Of a stretch of 64,000 nt of DNA, positions 24,185-32,958 are shown one piece after another. The notes under the pieces were generated by a model that saw only the letters and a list, made by a program, of their open reading frames with translations, ran no database searches and was not told the DNA's origin. This DNA comes from Bacteroidales bacterium (GTDB lineage: Bacteria; Bacteroidota; Bacteroidia; Bacteroidales; UBA932): the NCBI GenBank assembly GCA_017501525.1, contig JAFVWT010000010.1:1-64000 (forward strand), written 5' to 3'. Made by a program: the position numbers and the translations under genes. Each line of letters begins with the position of its first letter. Positions within the stretch are counted from its first letter, which is position 1.

Positions 24185-26230
24185 TTATTCACCGGCAGGC
24201 ATAAAAATCACCTCGCCAAGTGTATCGTTGTCATTTTTATGGAAAATGACTTCTTCAATACTTTCCTGGTCTTGCACTTCAACATTCCATATATTGCCTT
24301 GAGCATATACAGTCTTTGATGAGTTGTTGTACAAGTCGTAAAGAACGCCTCCATTTCCATTGTTGATGAATACATTGTTTCCTGGATTATAGTTGTCTCC
24401 TTCTTCAATGTTTCCAAGATTAAGGTTTGGACCATCTCCTGCCACCATTGATATGTTTGTGATACCCCAAAGGTGTCCTTCTATGTGATTGTCACTCATA
24501 TAAATGTTTTGTTCCATTCCCATATAGTAGAAGCTGAGTCCACTACCGCCGTTCATTGCATTCTCTTCATAAGAATTGTTCAAGAGGTGGTTGCCTGTGA
24601 TTGTTGCATTCATACCGCCATAAAGGGTGATTCCATATCTGTTGTCAGATACATCGTTATCAGATATTATCACAATGTTTGTACCTTCAAGGTTGACCAT
24701 ATTAGATACGCCTATACCACCGTTTTTGGTAATCTCTGCAGGGCCGATAACGGTATTACCGGTAATCTCAACGGGAAGATTGCCTCCTACAGTTACATTG
24801 ATTTGTGGTTTGTTGCTGGCGTCCCAACAGTTTTTATACAGGTAGTTGTTCTGGAAGTATAGACCTGTAGGGATATTTGCTGCCCCTGAGATTGCGGGGT
24901 AAGAGTTTTCCAAGAAGTTACAGTCAGAGACAGTTACTGTACCGTCTCCACCAAGGTTGATGGCTGAATTTCTTGATGTGATACCTTGAAAATCGCAGTC
25001 TCTTATAACAAGATTGTCTGTACCGTAGTATCTGAAATAGACACCTTCAAAAATTACTGACTCTATCATACCACCGGCATTTACATCACCTGTGAAATAG
25101 AATGAAGCATCTTCGGCGTCGGTGCTCTCTTTCATGATTTTATAAGGGTGAGAGATGTCGCAGGTACCTTCTATTGAGATCTCTACATCGGAAGCCATAA
25201 TGACGTTACATTCGGCACCGATTGTAAATGTGTCGGTCTCGCTGATGCGGATATTCTTGTTGACATAAAGATTTTCGTTGTCGTAAACAACACCGGTACC
25301 TTCAAATTGGCTGATGTATAGTAATGAAACTGTACTTTCTGTATTGTCTGAGACGAAAATGGGGGTAACATTCATTTCGAATGTGGTATTTTCAACACCA
25401 TCAGCAGATGCTGTAAGTGTTACAGTTCCTTCTGCTATACCGGTCACTGTACCTTCTTGTGCGGTAGCAATGTTGCTGTCGGAGGTTGACCAAGTGATCT
25501 CTCCTCTAAGAGGTGCCCCCTCGGGGATAGTTATCACTTCTATATCCATTGTTTCACCTATTACGATGTTTTTACGGGATGGACGGATTTCAAAGGCCTC
25601 TGCGTATGCTGTTTCACTTAAAAATACATTGATGGTTTTGGTGAGTTCTCCGGAGGTGATGGTGATTGTACCGCTAAGTTCCTCATCGAAAGACTCAGTG
25701 TTCAGTGAAACTGATATAGTGGTCTCCCCTTTATCTCCTTGAGTTGGGGTCACTGTAAACCATTCTGCATCTGTAGTCAGTTCCCAAGGGTATGAGGATG
25801 TCACTACAGCTTCTTGAACATCTTGGTTTTCTTGTGAGAATGAGATAGAAGTTTTGTCTACCTCTAATGTCTCAGGAGTTTTTGACAATGTTACTGTTAT
25901 TGATTTTGAAATCTCTTCAGATGTGATAGTGATCTCATCTGACAACTCTTGAGAAAAATCAGAAGAGTTTAATGTGATGGTAATTGTTGACTCTCCTTTT
26001 TCTCCCGCAGTAGGGGTGACTGTGAACCACTCTGCAGTGTAGGTGAGTTCCCATGCGTAGGTGGTTGTGAATTTAATTTGTTGTGCTTCCTGGGATGTCT
26101 CCGAGAATGTGATGGTACTTTTCTCCAGCTCGATAGAGGGAAGAACTGGTTCTGTTGTCTCTTTACAAGATGAGATTGATGCACATATTGCCAAAATGGT
26201 AACGGCAATAGTAAATAAATTCTTTTTCAT
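24185..26230 (-). CDS. BACON/Ig-like/beta-helix lipoprotein
   Basis: A 681-residue lipoprotein (signal ending SISSC, Cys22). Two tandem BACON domains occupy about residues 33-210, each with a WFTVTPT core (AYAWELTYTAEWFTVTP and SYPWELTTDAEWFTVTP). A bacterial Ig-like (Big_2) domain follows at about 215-290 (TWSTSDSNIATAQEGTVTGI). The remainder, about 310-680, is a right-handed parallel beta-helix with NxxI/NNxxG-type coils as in pectate-lyase-like folds. It is probably a surface glycan-binding or glycan-cleaving protein; no catalytic residues can be assigned. The purN gene ends only 10 nt upstream, so the two may be cotranscribed. Confidence 0.8.
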   Translation of the reverse strand: MKKNLFTIAVTILAICASISSCKETTEPVLPSIELEKSTITFSETSQEAQQIKFTTTYAWELTYTAEWFTVTPTAGEKGESTITITLNSSDFSQELSDEITITSEEISKSITVTLSKTPETLEVDKTSISFSQENQDVQEAVVTSSYPWELTTDAEWFTVTPTQGDKGETTISVSLNTESFDEELSGTITITSGELTKTINVFLSETAYAEAFEIRPSRKNIVIGETMDIEVITIPEGAPLRGEITWSTSDSNIATAQEGTVTGIAEGTVTLTASADGVENTTFEMNVTPIFVSDNTESTVSLLYISQFEGTGVVYDNENLYVNKNIRISETDTFTIGAECNVIMASDVEISIEGTCDISHPYKIMKESTDAEDASFYFTGDVNAGGMIESVIFEGVYFRYYGTDNLVIRDCDFQGITSRNSAINLGGDGTVTVSDCNFLENSYPAISGAANIPTGLYFQNNYLYKNCWDASNKPQINVTVGGNLPVEITGNTVIGPAEITKNGGIGVSNMVNLEGTNIVIISDNDVSDNRYGITLYGGMNATITGNHLLNNSYEENAMNGGSGLSFYYMGMEQNIYMSDNHIEGHLWGITNISMVAGDGPNLNLGNIEEGDNYNPGNNVFINNGNGGVLYDLYNNSSKTVYAQGNIWNVEVQDQESIEEVIFHKNDNDTLGEVIFMPAGE

Positions 26231-26240
26231 TTTGTTGTTT

Positions 26241-26846
26241 TTATTGGATTTTGATAAAGTTGTTTATAATGGTCGGATAAATTTTTTCAAGCTCGTGTAT
26301 CTTTTGAGCAAGTGTTTGAGGTGTATCTTCGGGGAATATTTCACATTCGCTTTGGTGTACGATCATACCGTGGTCATACTGCTCGTCTGCGATATGGATA
26401 GTGATTCCCGATTTGTTTTCCCCGGCTGCGATTACGGCTTGATGGACATGCTCTCCATACATTCCTTTTCCTCCGTATGCCGGAAGTAGGGCCGGATGTA
26501 TATTTAGAATTTTACCCTTGAATTGTTCTATAAGGTAGGAAGGTATTTTTAGGAGGAATCCTGCGAGAATGATGTATTCAACATGATTCCTCTTCAAATA
26601 TTCAGAAAAGGTCATCTGCTTTCCATCAATGGTGAGTGTATCCTCTTTTAACTCCCTGGCAGTAAATACGATGGAGTCTACTCCTAAATTCTGAGCCCGG
26701 GTTAGTACATATGCGTTTGCTTTATTGCACATTATTGATACTACATTGAATGATGAATTCTCCTGACGGGAAAACCTGACTATGTTTTCTGCGTTACTTC
26801 CTGAACCAGAGGCTAATATAACGATATTTACTTTATTGTCATTCAT
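26241..26846 (-). CDS. purN: Phosphoribosylglycinamide formyltransferase (PurN)
   Basis: A 201-residue enzyme of purine synthesis that moves a formyl group from 10-formyl-tetrahydrofolate to GAR, giving FGAR. The start at 26846 (MNDNKVNIVILASGSGSN) places the glycine-rich phosphate loop at the N-terminus as in the family; longer starts add a non-conserved leader. The active-site Asn and His are in LNIHPALLPAYGG and the Asp is in DEQYDHGMIV, all present. Length is normal. It is upstream of and only 10 nt from a surface lipoprotein gene, an odd partner. Confidence 0.93.
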   Translation of the reverse strand: MNDNKVNIVILASGSGSNAENIVRFSRQENSSFNVVSIMCNKANAYVLTRAQNLGVDSIVFTARELKEDTLTIDGKQMTFSEYLKRNHVEYIILAGFLLKIPSYLIEQFKGKILNIHPALLPAYGGKGMYGEHVHQAVIAAGENKSGITIHIADEQYDHGMIVHQSECEIFPEDTPQTLAQKIHELEKIYPTIINNFIKIQ

Positions 26847-26991
26847 TGTTATTCTCTCATTTTTCCATACAAATGTGACTAAAAATTTCATTTTCTCAAA
26901 AATTATTTGTTAGTTTGCGACTTGATTGCATAATAAAAAAGGCAAAAATTTAATTAACAAACAATATTTATTAATCACTAAAATTTGAACC

Positions 26992-27228
26992 ATGGCAGAT
27001 ATTAAAGCAGATGTAGTAGCCATTATCGTTAACAAACTTGGCGTAGATGAAAGCGAAGTAACTCCCACAGCAAGTTTCACCAATGATTTGGGTGCAGACT
27101 CACTTGACACCGTGGAATTGATTATGGAATTTGAAAAGAAATTCAATATTGAAATTCCTGACGATGCAGCTGAAAAAATCTCAACTGTAGGGGACGCTAT
27201 CAACTATATCGAAGAGCACACAAAATAA
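26992..27228 (+). CDS. acpP: Acyl carrier protein
   Basis: A 78-residue acidic protein. Ser37 in the DSLD motif ([18 protein letters not shown]) is the site of 4'-phosphopantetheine attachment. It carries growing acyl chains in type II fatty acid synthesis. Length and motif match the family exactly. fabF follows after 12 nt, so the two are in one operon, a common arrangement. Gene order after fabF differs from the frequent acpP-fabF-rnc order. Confidence 0.97.
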   Translation: MADIKADVVAIIVNKLGVDESEVTPTASFTNDLGADSLDTVELIMEFEKKFNIEIPDDAAEKISTVGDAINYIEEHTK

Positions 27229-27240
27229 TCTCGATACAGG

Positions 27241-28491
27241 ATGGGTCTTAAAAGAGTTGTTGTCACTGGCCTTGGAACAATTAACCCTTTAGGCAATAAT
27301 GTAGAGGATTTTTTCTCTAATTTGGATAAAGGAGTTAGTGGTGTTTCGTTAATCCCATATTTTGACATATCCCATTTTAAGACAAAGTTTGCTTGTATTG
27401 TCAAGGATTTTGATCCGTCAGCATTCGGTATTGAACGTAAGGAACTCAGACGTATTGACAAATATGCTCAGTTTGCTATGGTTGCGGCCGAGCAAGCAGT
27501 AAAGGATGCCTCAATCGAGCCATCAACAATAGATTTGGACAGAGTCGGGGTGATATTGGGTTCAGGAATTGGCGGAATTGAAAGTCTTACAGATGAAATA
27601 AAGGACTATTGTGGAGGTAATTTTATGCCTCGCTTTAGTCCTTTTCTTATTACTAAGATGATATCAGATATGGCTCCCGGTCTGATCTCTATAAAATATG
27701 GTTTTGCAGGGCCTAATTATACTACTACTTCGGCTTGTGCTTCATCATCTCACGCTATGTCAGATGCCTTTAATTTAATCAGATTGGGTAAGGCTGATAT
27801 TATTCTTACAGGTGGAGCAGAGGCACCGATTTCAGAGGCATCAATAGGTGGGTTTAACTCATCCAAAGCTCTATCTACAAGGAATGAAGATTATAAAACA
27901 GCATCCAGACCATTTGATAAGAACAGGGATGGTTTTGTCATGGGAGAAGGTGCAGCTGTTTTGGTTTTTGAGGAGTTGGAGCATGCTTTGGCAAGAGGTG
28001 CCAGAATATATGCAGAAGTGGCAGGTGCAGGTGTCAATGCTGATGCCTACCATATTACAGCTCCCCATCCCGATGGTATAGGAGCGATGAAGGTGATGAA
28101 ACTTGCACTCTCTGACGCAGGTTTATCCCCTGAGGATGTTGATTATATTAATGTCCATGGAACTTCTACCCCATTGGGAGATGTTGCAGAATTGAGGGCA
28201 GTAAAGAATCTGTTTGGAGAGCATGCCTCAAAATTAAATATAAGTTCTACAAAGTCAATGCATGGCCATTTGCTCGGAGCGGCAGGTGCAGTAGAATCAT
28301 TGGTTTGTATTCACGCAATTTGCGATTCAATAATTCCTCCTACAATCAATTTTTCTGAAGAGGATCCTGATATTGATTATTCTTTGAATCTGACTCTTAA
28401 TGCCTCTCAGAAACGCACAGTCAATGTTGCTTTGAATAATACATTCGGTTTTGGAGGTCACAATTCCTGTCTTATTTTCAAGAAGTATTAA
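27241..28491 (+). CDS. fabF: 3-oxoacyl-ACP synthase II (FabF)
   Basis: A 416-residue condensing enzyme that extends acyl-ACP with malonyl-ACP in fatty acid elongation. The catalytic cysteine is Cys166 in TTTSACASSSHA. The two histidines lie in NVHGTSTPLGD and SMHGHLLGAAG. The N-terminal VVVTGLGTINPLG and the closing NTFGFGGHNS are standard for FabF. Full length. It is the second gene of the acpP operon. The usual rnc neighbour is absent; the next gene is convergent after about 150 bp in which I see no feature. Confidence 0.97.
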   Translation: MGLKRVVVTGLGTINPLGNNVEDFFSNLDKGVSGVSLIPYFDISHFKTKFACIVKDFDPSAFGIERKELRRIDKYAQFAMVAAEQAVKDASIEPSTIDLDRVGVILGSGIGGIESLTDEIKDYCGGNFMPRFSPFLITKMISDMAPGLISIKYGFAGPNYTTTSACASSSHAMSDAFNLIRLGKADIILTGGAEAPISEASIGGFNSSKALSTRNEDYKTASRPFDKNRDGFVMGEGAAVLVFEELEHALARGARIYAEVAGAGVNADAYHITAPHPDGIGAMKVMKLALSDAGLSPEDVDYINVHGTSTPLGDVAELRAVKNLFGEHASKLNISSTKSMHGHLLGAAGAVESLVCIHAICDSIIPPTINFSEEDPDIDYSLNLTLNASQKRTVNVALNNTFGFGGHNSCLIFKKY

Positions 28492-28639
28492 GGAAAGTTC
28501 CATAGATGACTTTATGTGGAGTTATGTAATTTTCTCAGAGGTGGGAAAACATAAAGCGCACATAAGTTAAATCTTGGCACCTCATTTTACGGAGACGTTG
28601 ATTCTATAGATGTCTTCTATATCTGTTTGATTGACCGGA

Positions 28640-29995
28640 CTAATACTGCATTACTGTATATGTCAGTATCAGTTGTGGTTTCCTTTGGGCTGCAGGACCA
28701 TTGAGAACAATCCTTTTGTAATTTGTATTATCGAAGTCAAAGTACACATATCCTGCTTGGTCGGTATATGAATCCATGGGAGCAATCCACAAGTCGAATT
28801 TTCTCTCAATCTCTTCAGCCGGTGTAGAAATCAGTTCTTGAATGTATGAGGTAATATCCATCGAGTATTGCATTAGTGAGCGGTCTATTACCCCTTTATT
28901 GGATACGTAGTCCACTTCCGGCAATGGTTTGTAAAACCTCAATGTGTCTGTGGCATTGGGAATGTTGGTAAAGCAGTATATATAATTTGGTGTCAATTTG
29001 TCGAATACAGTATAATCTTCCGGGGCTTCGTAGGGTAATCTGAGTTCTGCCCTTGACAGGATAATTGTACGGTCGGTGTAGCCGTTCTCATCAATCCATG
29101 TGTCAAGCATCTGTTTCAGGCGGCGTGCGTCTATATGCCCTTTTATCCCATTGAGAGATTCTATATAAAGTTCTTCCGATGGATTGTCATTCTCTAGATG
29201 AGATGATCCGGTCTGGAAGTTATTCACTGCAAGTGAGTATCCAAAAGAGAATGATTCTGTGGTGTCGAGGTCATATATATCTCTTTCGGGATCTGTCATA
29301 TTATAATTAAGGTATAAGATGGAACTTCCTAGGTTCAGAAAGTTCATCCTTCCCGATTCTGTCGTTTTCTGTCTGTCGGTTTTTATATAGAACCCTTTTA
29401 TTCTTTCAGTGAATAGTTTGAAGTCCTGAAATTCCTCACGAGTGGTGTTTAGAAGTTCTTGAGCATATTCATCAGTCAAGTCAATTCTCATCCTTCCCGA
29501 TTTGTAGATTATCGGATTTCCTTTATTGATTGGAATAGGGTCGTAGTCCTCTTCAGTGATACTGTTCGTGAAATTTTTGGTACTATCAAGAGTTGAAATC
29601 AATTTGTATATTTTGATGTTCTGATGAATACCTTCCTGACTTGGGTCAAGGAATAATGTGGTATCTATGTCAAGACTGATATATGCAGATCTTAATATGG
29701 GGTTTTCTCCAAAATATGTGGAATCTGAGTAGGGGATAATGACAGAAGCTCCATCCGAATATACTTCTCCGAATATCTCATCTTTCAATGAACCCAACAT
29801 AATGTGCTTGCCGGTGGTGGCTTGTACCGAGTCGCTTGTTTTATTGGTGACCGGTACATCAAATGTGGCAATCTTTGCAGTAAGCAAGAAATCGTCTGTG
29901 ATAAGCTCAGATCCTGTCTCTCTGTTATTTGGAACGCATGATGCGATTGTGCTTATAAAAAGACCCGTGGCAAGAAGTTTCTTAACGGACATCAT
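28640..29995 (-). CDS. DUF4270 lipoprotein
   Basis: A 451-residue outer-surface or periplasmic lipoprotein of the DUF4270 family, common in Bacteroidales. The signal ends ISTIASC (Cys about 20). The mature part starts with NNRETGSELITDDFLLTA and is beta-rich, ending KPQLILTYTV, as in other family members. The role is unknown. Its start codon overlaps the end of the preceding glycogen-synthase-like gene by 14 nt, so the genes are coupled. This pairing is also seen in other Bacteroidales, as far as I recall, which suggests a functional link. Confidence 0.85.
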   Translation of the reverse strand: MMSVKKLLATGLFISTIASCVPNNRETGSELITDDFLLTAKIATFDVPVTNKTSDSVQATTGKHIMLGSLKDEIFGEVYSDGASVIIPYSDSTYFGENPILRSAYISLDIDTTLFLDPSQEGIHQNIKIYKLISTLDSTKNFTNSITEEDYDPIPINKGNPIIYKSGRMRIDLTDEYAQELLNTTREEFQDFKLFTERIKGFYIKTDRQKTTESGRMNFLNLGSSILYLNYNMTDPERDIYDLDTTESFSFGYSLAVNNFQTGSSHLENDNPSEELYIESLNGIKGHIDARRLKQMLDTWIDENGYTDRTIILSRAELRLPYEAPEDYTVFDKLTPNYIYCFTNIPNATDTLRFYKPLPEVDYVSNKGVIDRSLMQYSMDITSYIQELISTPAEEIERKFDLWIAPMDSYTDQAGYVYFDFDNTNYKRIVLNGPAAQRKPQLILTYTVMQY

Positions 29996-30812
29996 CTAAT
30001 ATCTTGTCGTAAAATTCGTTATACTTGTCAATGTATTCTCCTGACTGATTATTTTGTTCAATGTATTCCAGAACAGGGAGGCCTAGTGATTTTGCAAACT
30101 CATCCAATTCTGGATGGATACTTTCATTGCCTTTGATTACTCCGTCGGAGAATTGTAAAGCCAATTTTGCAAGATTTATGCCATTGGGTTCCTTAAGCAT
30201 TTCCATATCTTTGGGCTTGATTCCCGGCATGGAAATTTTGTTAATCATTTCGGAATCAAATGTTTCATTGAGATATTCGTCATATAGGGAGACGATTACC
30301 TTCGCATCTGTAAATATGGGGTCATTCTTGTATGCTTTCTTCAGAAAAAGAGGAACCAAGTGCGAAATCCATCCATTGCAATGGATAATATCAGGTTTCC
30401 ATCTGAGTTTTTTGACAGTTTCAAGTATTCCTCTTGCGAAGAAAATAGCCCTTTCGTCATTGTCTTCAAAGAATTTTCCTTCTTCGCTCTCAAAGATTTG
30501 TTTGCGGTGAAAGTAGTCATCATTGTCAATGAAATAGACTTGCATTCTCGCTGCAGAAATAGAGGCAACTTTAATAATCAGTGGCCTATCTATGTCATTG
30601 ATAACCATGTTCATTCCGGACAGTCTGATTACTTCGTGCAACTGATTGCGTCTCTCATTTATACAACCGTAGCGGGGCATAAATGAGCGAATCTCTTTTC
30701 CTCTTTCCTGTATTCCTTGAGGTAAATATCTTCCGATTGCCGAATGTTTTGTCTCAGGCAGGTATGGTAAAATTTCTGAGTTAACGAATAATACTCTTTT
30801 CGTCTCTTTCAT
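29982..30812 (-). CDS. Glycogen/starch synthase-like protein, N-terminal domain only
   Basis: A 276-residue protein starting at ATG 30812. It matches the N-terminal Rossmann domain of GT5 glycogen synthases: RVLFVNSEILPYLPETKHSA near the start and KPDIIHCNGWISHLVPLF in the middle, then the helical end. The usual synthase has about 470-550 residues with a second domain that supplies the GT1 nucleotide-binding site; none is present and the frame closes cleanly, so this is a family of one-domain proteins rather than a recent truncation. The ADP-glucose KxGG loop is replaced here (TKHSAIG). Catalysis is doubtful; a binding or regulatory role is possible. A -7 box TATCTTTG-like sequence lies just upstream on the minus strand. 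Confidence 0.75.
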   Translation of the reverse strand: MKETKRVLFVNSEILPYLPETKHSAIGRYLPQGIQERGKEIRSFMPRYGCINERRNQLHEVIRLSGMNMVINDIDRPLIIKVASISAARMQVYFIDNDDYFHRKQIFESEEGKFFEDNDERAIFFARGILETVKKLRWKPDIIHCNGWISHLVPLFLKKAYKNDPIFTDAKVIVSLYDEYLNETFDSEMINKISMPGIKPKDMEMLKEPNGINLAKLALQFSDGVIKGNESIHPELDEFAKSLGLPVLEYIEQNNQSGEYIDKYNEFYDKILDDVR

Positions 30813-31355
30813 TTTAGATGCTATTTTTTGCAAAGATAATAATAAAAAATCTATTGAAGTAGCGGTTTTTTTAAATTTAGGTATCTTCTATTAAAGACTT
30901 TGCAAGGATTTACTGAATTTTCTCCGGGAGGATTTTTATTTTTCTTGAACGAATGTAGTTGTATTATGTGGTTGAAATAAAGTGAGAATGATTTGGAGAA
31001 AAGCTATAAAGAGGGCAAATGTTTTCTATTTTAAATTCTGAACGGTTTCGTCTAACCGTTTGATGAATAAACATTTAACGGAGTATCTGAAAAGTAATGG
31101 TAACGACTAGGAAACCGTGCGATTTTCAGCGTTTTGCGGTGTTTTACTATCAAATAACTCTTTCAGGTGCAAAGATACGACAAATCTTTGATATAGTATC
31201 CAATACAAACAGTATTCGCCATTTTTTGCCTTTCGATATATACCTATTTGCTTATGCCGTTATTTTTTGCAGATTTGGATAAAAAAGGAAAGGCAAAATT
31301 CAGGAAGCATTGAAATTCTTTACTTTAGTTAGTGCAAAAATCGAATAATTTATTG
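30813..31355. other. Left junction region of the mobilizable element, non-coding
   Basis: About 540 bp. The first 130 bp are AT-rich and hold the minus-strand promoter of the glycogen-synthase-like gene. Further on, an inverted repeat AACGGTT/AACCGTT (31041-31060) and a GC-richer section (about 31,090-31,180) look like element-end sequence. An open frame at 31097-31282 has no family resemblance and I do not call it. The exact junction is uncertain: short candidates are CTTGAAC at 30944-30950 (also at 39249-39255) and AGATACGACA at 31173-31182 (also at 38987-38996). Confidence 0.5.
31041..31060. repeat. Inverted repeat near the left element end
   Basis: AACGGTT (31041-31047) and AACCGTT (31054-31060) form a perfect 7-bp inverted repeat with a 6-bp spacer. 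It may be part of an attachment or recombinase-binding site, but nothing proves this. Confidence 0.45.
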
Positions 31356-31363
31356 TAACTTTG
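31356..31363 (+). promoter_or_regulatory. -7 box of the mef gene
   Basis: TAACTTTG is an exact fit to the Bacteroides -7 consensus and stands 280 nt before the mef start codon, implying a long structured leader. Confidence 0.65.
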
Positions 31364-31433
31364 CAGCGGATTCGGTGTGCATATAATACCATCCCAATTA
31401 AGATAAGTCGCAACATATATAGTGGTTTTCAAT

Positions 31434-31505
31434 ATGATTATGAACAATTGTACAATATTAACAGGTAAAAACACCGTTAATATTGCATATCATAAACCTT
31501 GGTAA
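31434..31505 (+). CDS. Putative 23-residue leader peptide upstream of mef
   Basis: ATG at 31434 opens a frame of 23 codons ending in TAA at 31503-31505, within the mef leader. The peptide is MIMNNCTILTGKNTVNIAYH followed by KPW; a second ATG at codon 3 is an alternative start. Its codons span a perfect 10-bp hairpin (31453-31485), and a second perfect hairpin lies just after the stop. This layout is what ribosome-stalling attenuators of macrolide-resistance genes look like elsewhere. No Shine-Dalgarno is visible and translation is unproven, so the call is an inference from position and structure. Confidence 0.4.
   Translation: MIMNNCTILTGKNTVNIAYHKPW
31453..31485 (+). promoter_or_regulatory. 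Hairpin 1 in the mef leader
   Basis: CAATATTAAC (31453-31462) and GTTAATATTG (31476-31485) are perfect reverse complements with a 13-nt loop, inside the putative leader peptide frame. Confidence 0.6.
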
Positions 31506-31513
31506 TTTTTCCA

Positions 31514-31543
31514 CATTCAAATCTAATTAATTCGATTTGAATG
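31514..31543 (+). promoter_or_regulatory. Hairpin 2 in the mef leader
   Basis: CATTCAAATC (31514-31523) and GATTTGAATG (31534-31543) are perfect reverse complements with a 10-nt loop, starting 8 nt after the leader peptide stop. No T run follows, so it is more likely a regulatory or processing structure than a terminator. Confidence 0.6.
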
Positions 31544-31642
31544 TCATTGTCTTTGTAATCCGGCATGCTATTTCAGGCTTGTCGAGAGATTTTTTGTGCT
31601 ATAAAATCAAGAAACATTCAAAAGATAAAAGGAAAAATTCAA

Positions 31643-32869
31643 ATGGAAAAAATCAGAAATTGGAAACAAGATTTCTATACAATATGGGCGGGGCAAGCTG
31701 TGTCCCTGATAACAAGTGGGGTTCTTCAAATGGCCATCATCTGGCATCTGACAAATACAACAGGGTCTGCGATGGTGTTGTCAATGGCGACCTTGGTTGG
31801 GTTTCTACCTCAAGCGGTTTTAGGTTCTGCAATCGGAGTACTTGTTGACCGCTGGAACCGGAAAATGGTCATGATTGGTGCAGATGTCATCATAGCTTGT
31901 GCTGGACTGGTACTTACCGTAATTTCCCTGTCAGCGGAACTACCTGTATGGATAGTAATGCTCATCCTCTTCATTAGAAGCGTTGGCACTGCATTCCATT
32001 CCCCTGCGTTAAGTGCGGTAACACCTCTTTTAGTGCCTGAAGAACAGTTAGTCAAATGTGCCGGCTACACCCAGTCCATCCAATCGGCAAGTTTCATCCT
32101 AAGTCCGGCAATTGCCGCTTTTCTCTATGCAAAATGGGGGTTGAATTCTGCGGTTGCCCTTGACGTATTCGGAGCAATAATTGCCTGTATCACTGTTGCA
32201 ATGGTTCACATCCCAAAACAACCGATTGAAGCGCTGCAGCAAGAAAACTTTTTCACCGAACTGCGCATTGGCTATAACGCAATACGACAAAATAAAGCTC
32301 TTTTCACATTGCTTTGGATAGGAGCAATCAATATGTTCATTTATATGCCAATCAATGCGCTATTTCCGCTGATGAGTATGAATTATTTCGAGGGAAGTAC
32401 CTTGCATGCTTCCGTGGTGGAAATTGTTTTTGCAGTTGGTATGTTGTTGGGCGGACTTCTATTGGGCGCATGGGGAGGTTTCAAAAAGCGCATGGCAAAT
32501 ATCATCGGCTCTATCTTTCTTATGGGAGTGTCATTGACTGTTTCCGGCTTGCTACCAACCAATGGTTTTATGATATTTGCGATATGTTGTACGTTGATGG
32601 GCTTTTCTGCCCCATTCTATAATGGAGTACAGACCGCGCTATTTCAAGAACAGATACAACCCGAGTATTTAGGGCGTGTTTTCGGACTTCTTGGCAGCAT
32701 CATGTCGTTTGCCATGCCGCTTGGGTTGGTAGTGTCGGGTGCATTTGCAGACCAAATCGGGGTAAACCGTTGGTTTTTGTTCTCAGGTATGGCTATTCTG
32801 CTTCTCGCTATAATAGCCTTATGTCTTCCACAACTTAGAAAGGTCGACAATCAAAAACAAAAATCATGA
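31643..32869 (+). CDS. mef(En2): Mef-family macrolide efflux transporter (MFS)
   Basis: A 408-residue major facilitator with about twelve transmembrane helices. I choose ATG 31643, where MEKIRNWKQDFYTIWAGQAV matches the N-terminus of Mef(A)-type macrolide pumps; an earlier in-frame ATG (31565) adds 26 non-conserved residues. Further Mef-like blocks are GVLVDRWNRKMVMIGADVII, SVGTAFHSPALSAVTPLLVP and YLGRVFGLLGSIMS. It should expel 14- and 15-membered macrolides using the proton gradient. I believe it is close to Mef(En2) described on Bacteroides elements, but percent identity was not calculated. It is the only plus-strand gene of the element and the only cargo gene. Confidence 0.85.
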   Translation: MEKIRNWKQDFYTIWAGQAVSLITSGVLQMAIIWHLTNTTGSAMVLSMATLVGFLPQAVLGSAIGVLVDRWNRKMVMIGADVIIACAGLVLTVISLSAELPVWIVMLILFIRSVGTAFHSPALSAVTPLLVPEEQLVKCAGYTQSIQSASFILSPAIAAFLYAKWGLNSAVALDVFGAIIACITVAMVHIPKQPIEALQQENFFTELRIGYNAIRQNKALFTLLWIGAINMFIYMPINALFPLMSMNYFEGSTLHASVVEIVFAVGMLLGGLLLGAWGGFKKRMANIIGSIFLMGVSLTVSGLLPTNGFMIFAICCTLMGFSAPFYNGVQTALFQEQIQPEYLGRVFGLLGSIMSFAMPLGLVVSGAFADQIGVNRWFLFSGMAILLLAIIALCLPQLRKVDNQKQKS

Positions 32870-32896
32870 TTTATGAAACGTAACTAAATCTAAACA

Positions 32897-32942
32897 GCAA
32901 TAAGCCTCTGATAGGGAAATACGATTATCGGAGGCTTATTGC
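32897..32942. terminator. Bidirectional hairpin between mef and mob
   Basis: A 17-bp stem with one mismatch (GCAATAAGCCTCTGATA at the left, TATCGGAGGCTTATTGC at the right). It lies 27 bp after the mef stop and 17 bp from the stop of the convergent mob gene. T runs are weak on both sides. Confidence 0.75.
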
Positions 32943-32958
32943 AATCTGTTTTAACTAC

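Noticed and set aside
30901-30913. AAGGATTTA shared with 39325-39333 as an element direct repeat
   Set aside because: The copies differ by an indel just beside the match, and the right copy is next to the ftsX -7 box; this looks like chance similarity of promoter regions.
31097-31282. 61-codon open frame near the left element end
   Set aside because: No recognisable domain; it lies in sequence that looks like non-coding element-end DNA.
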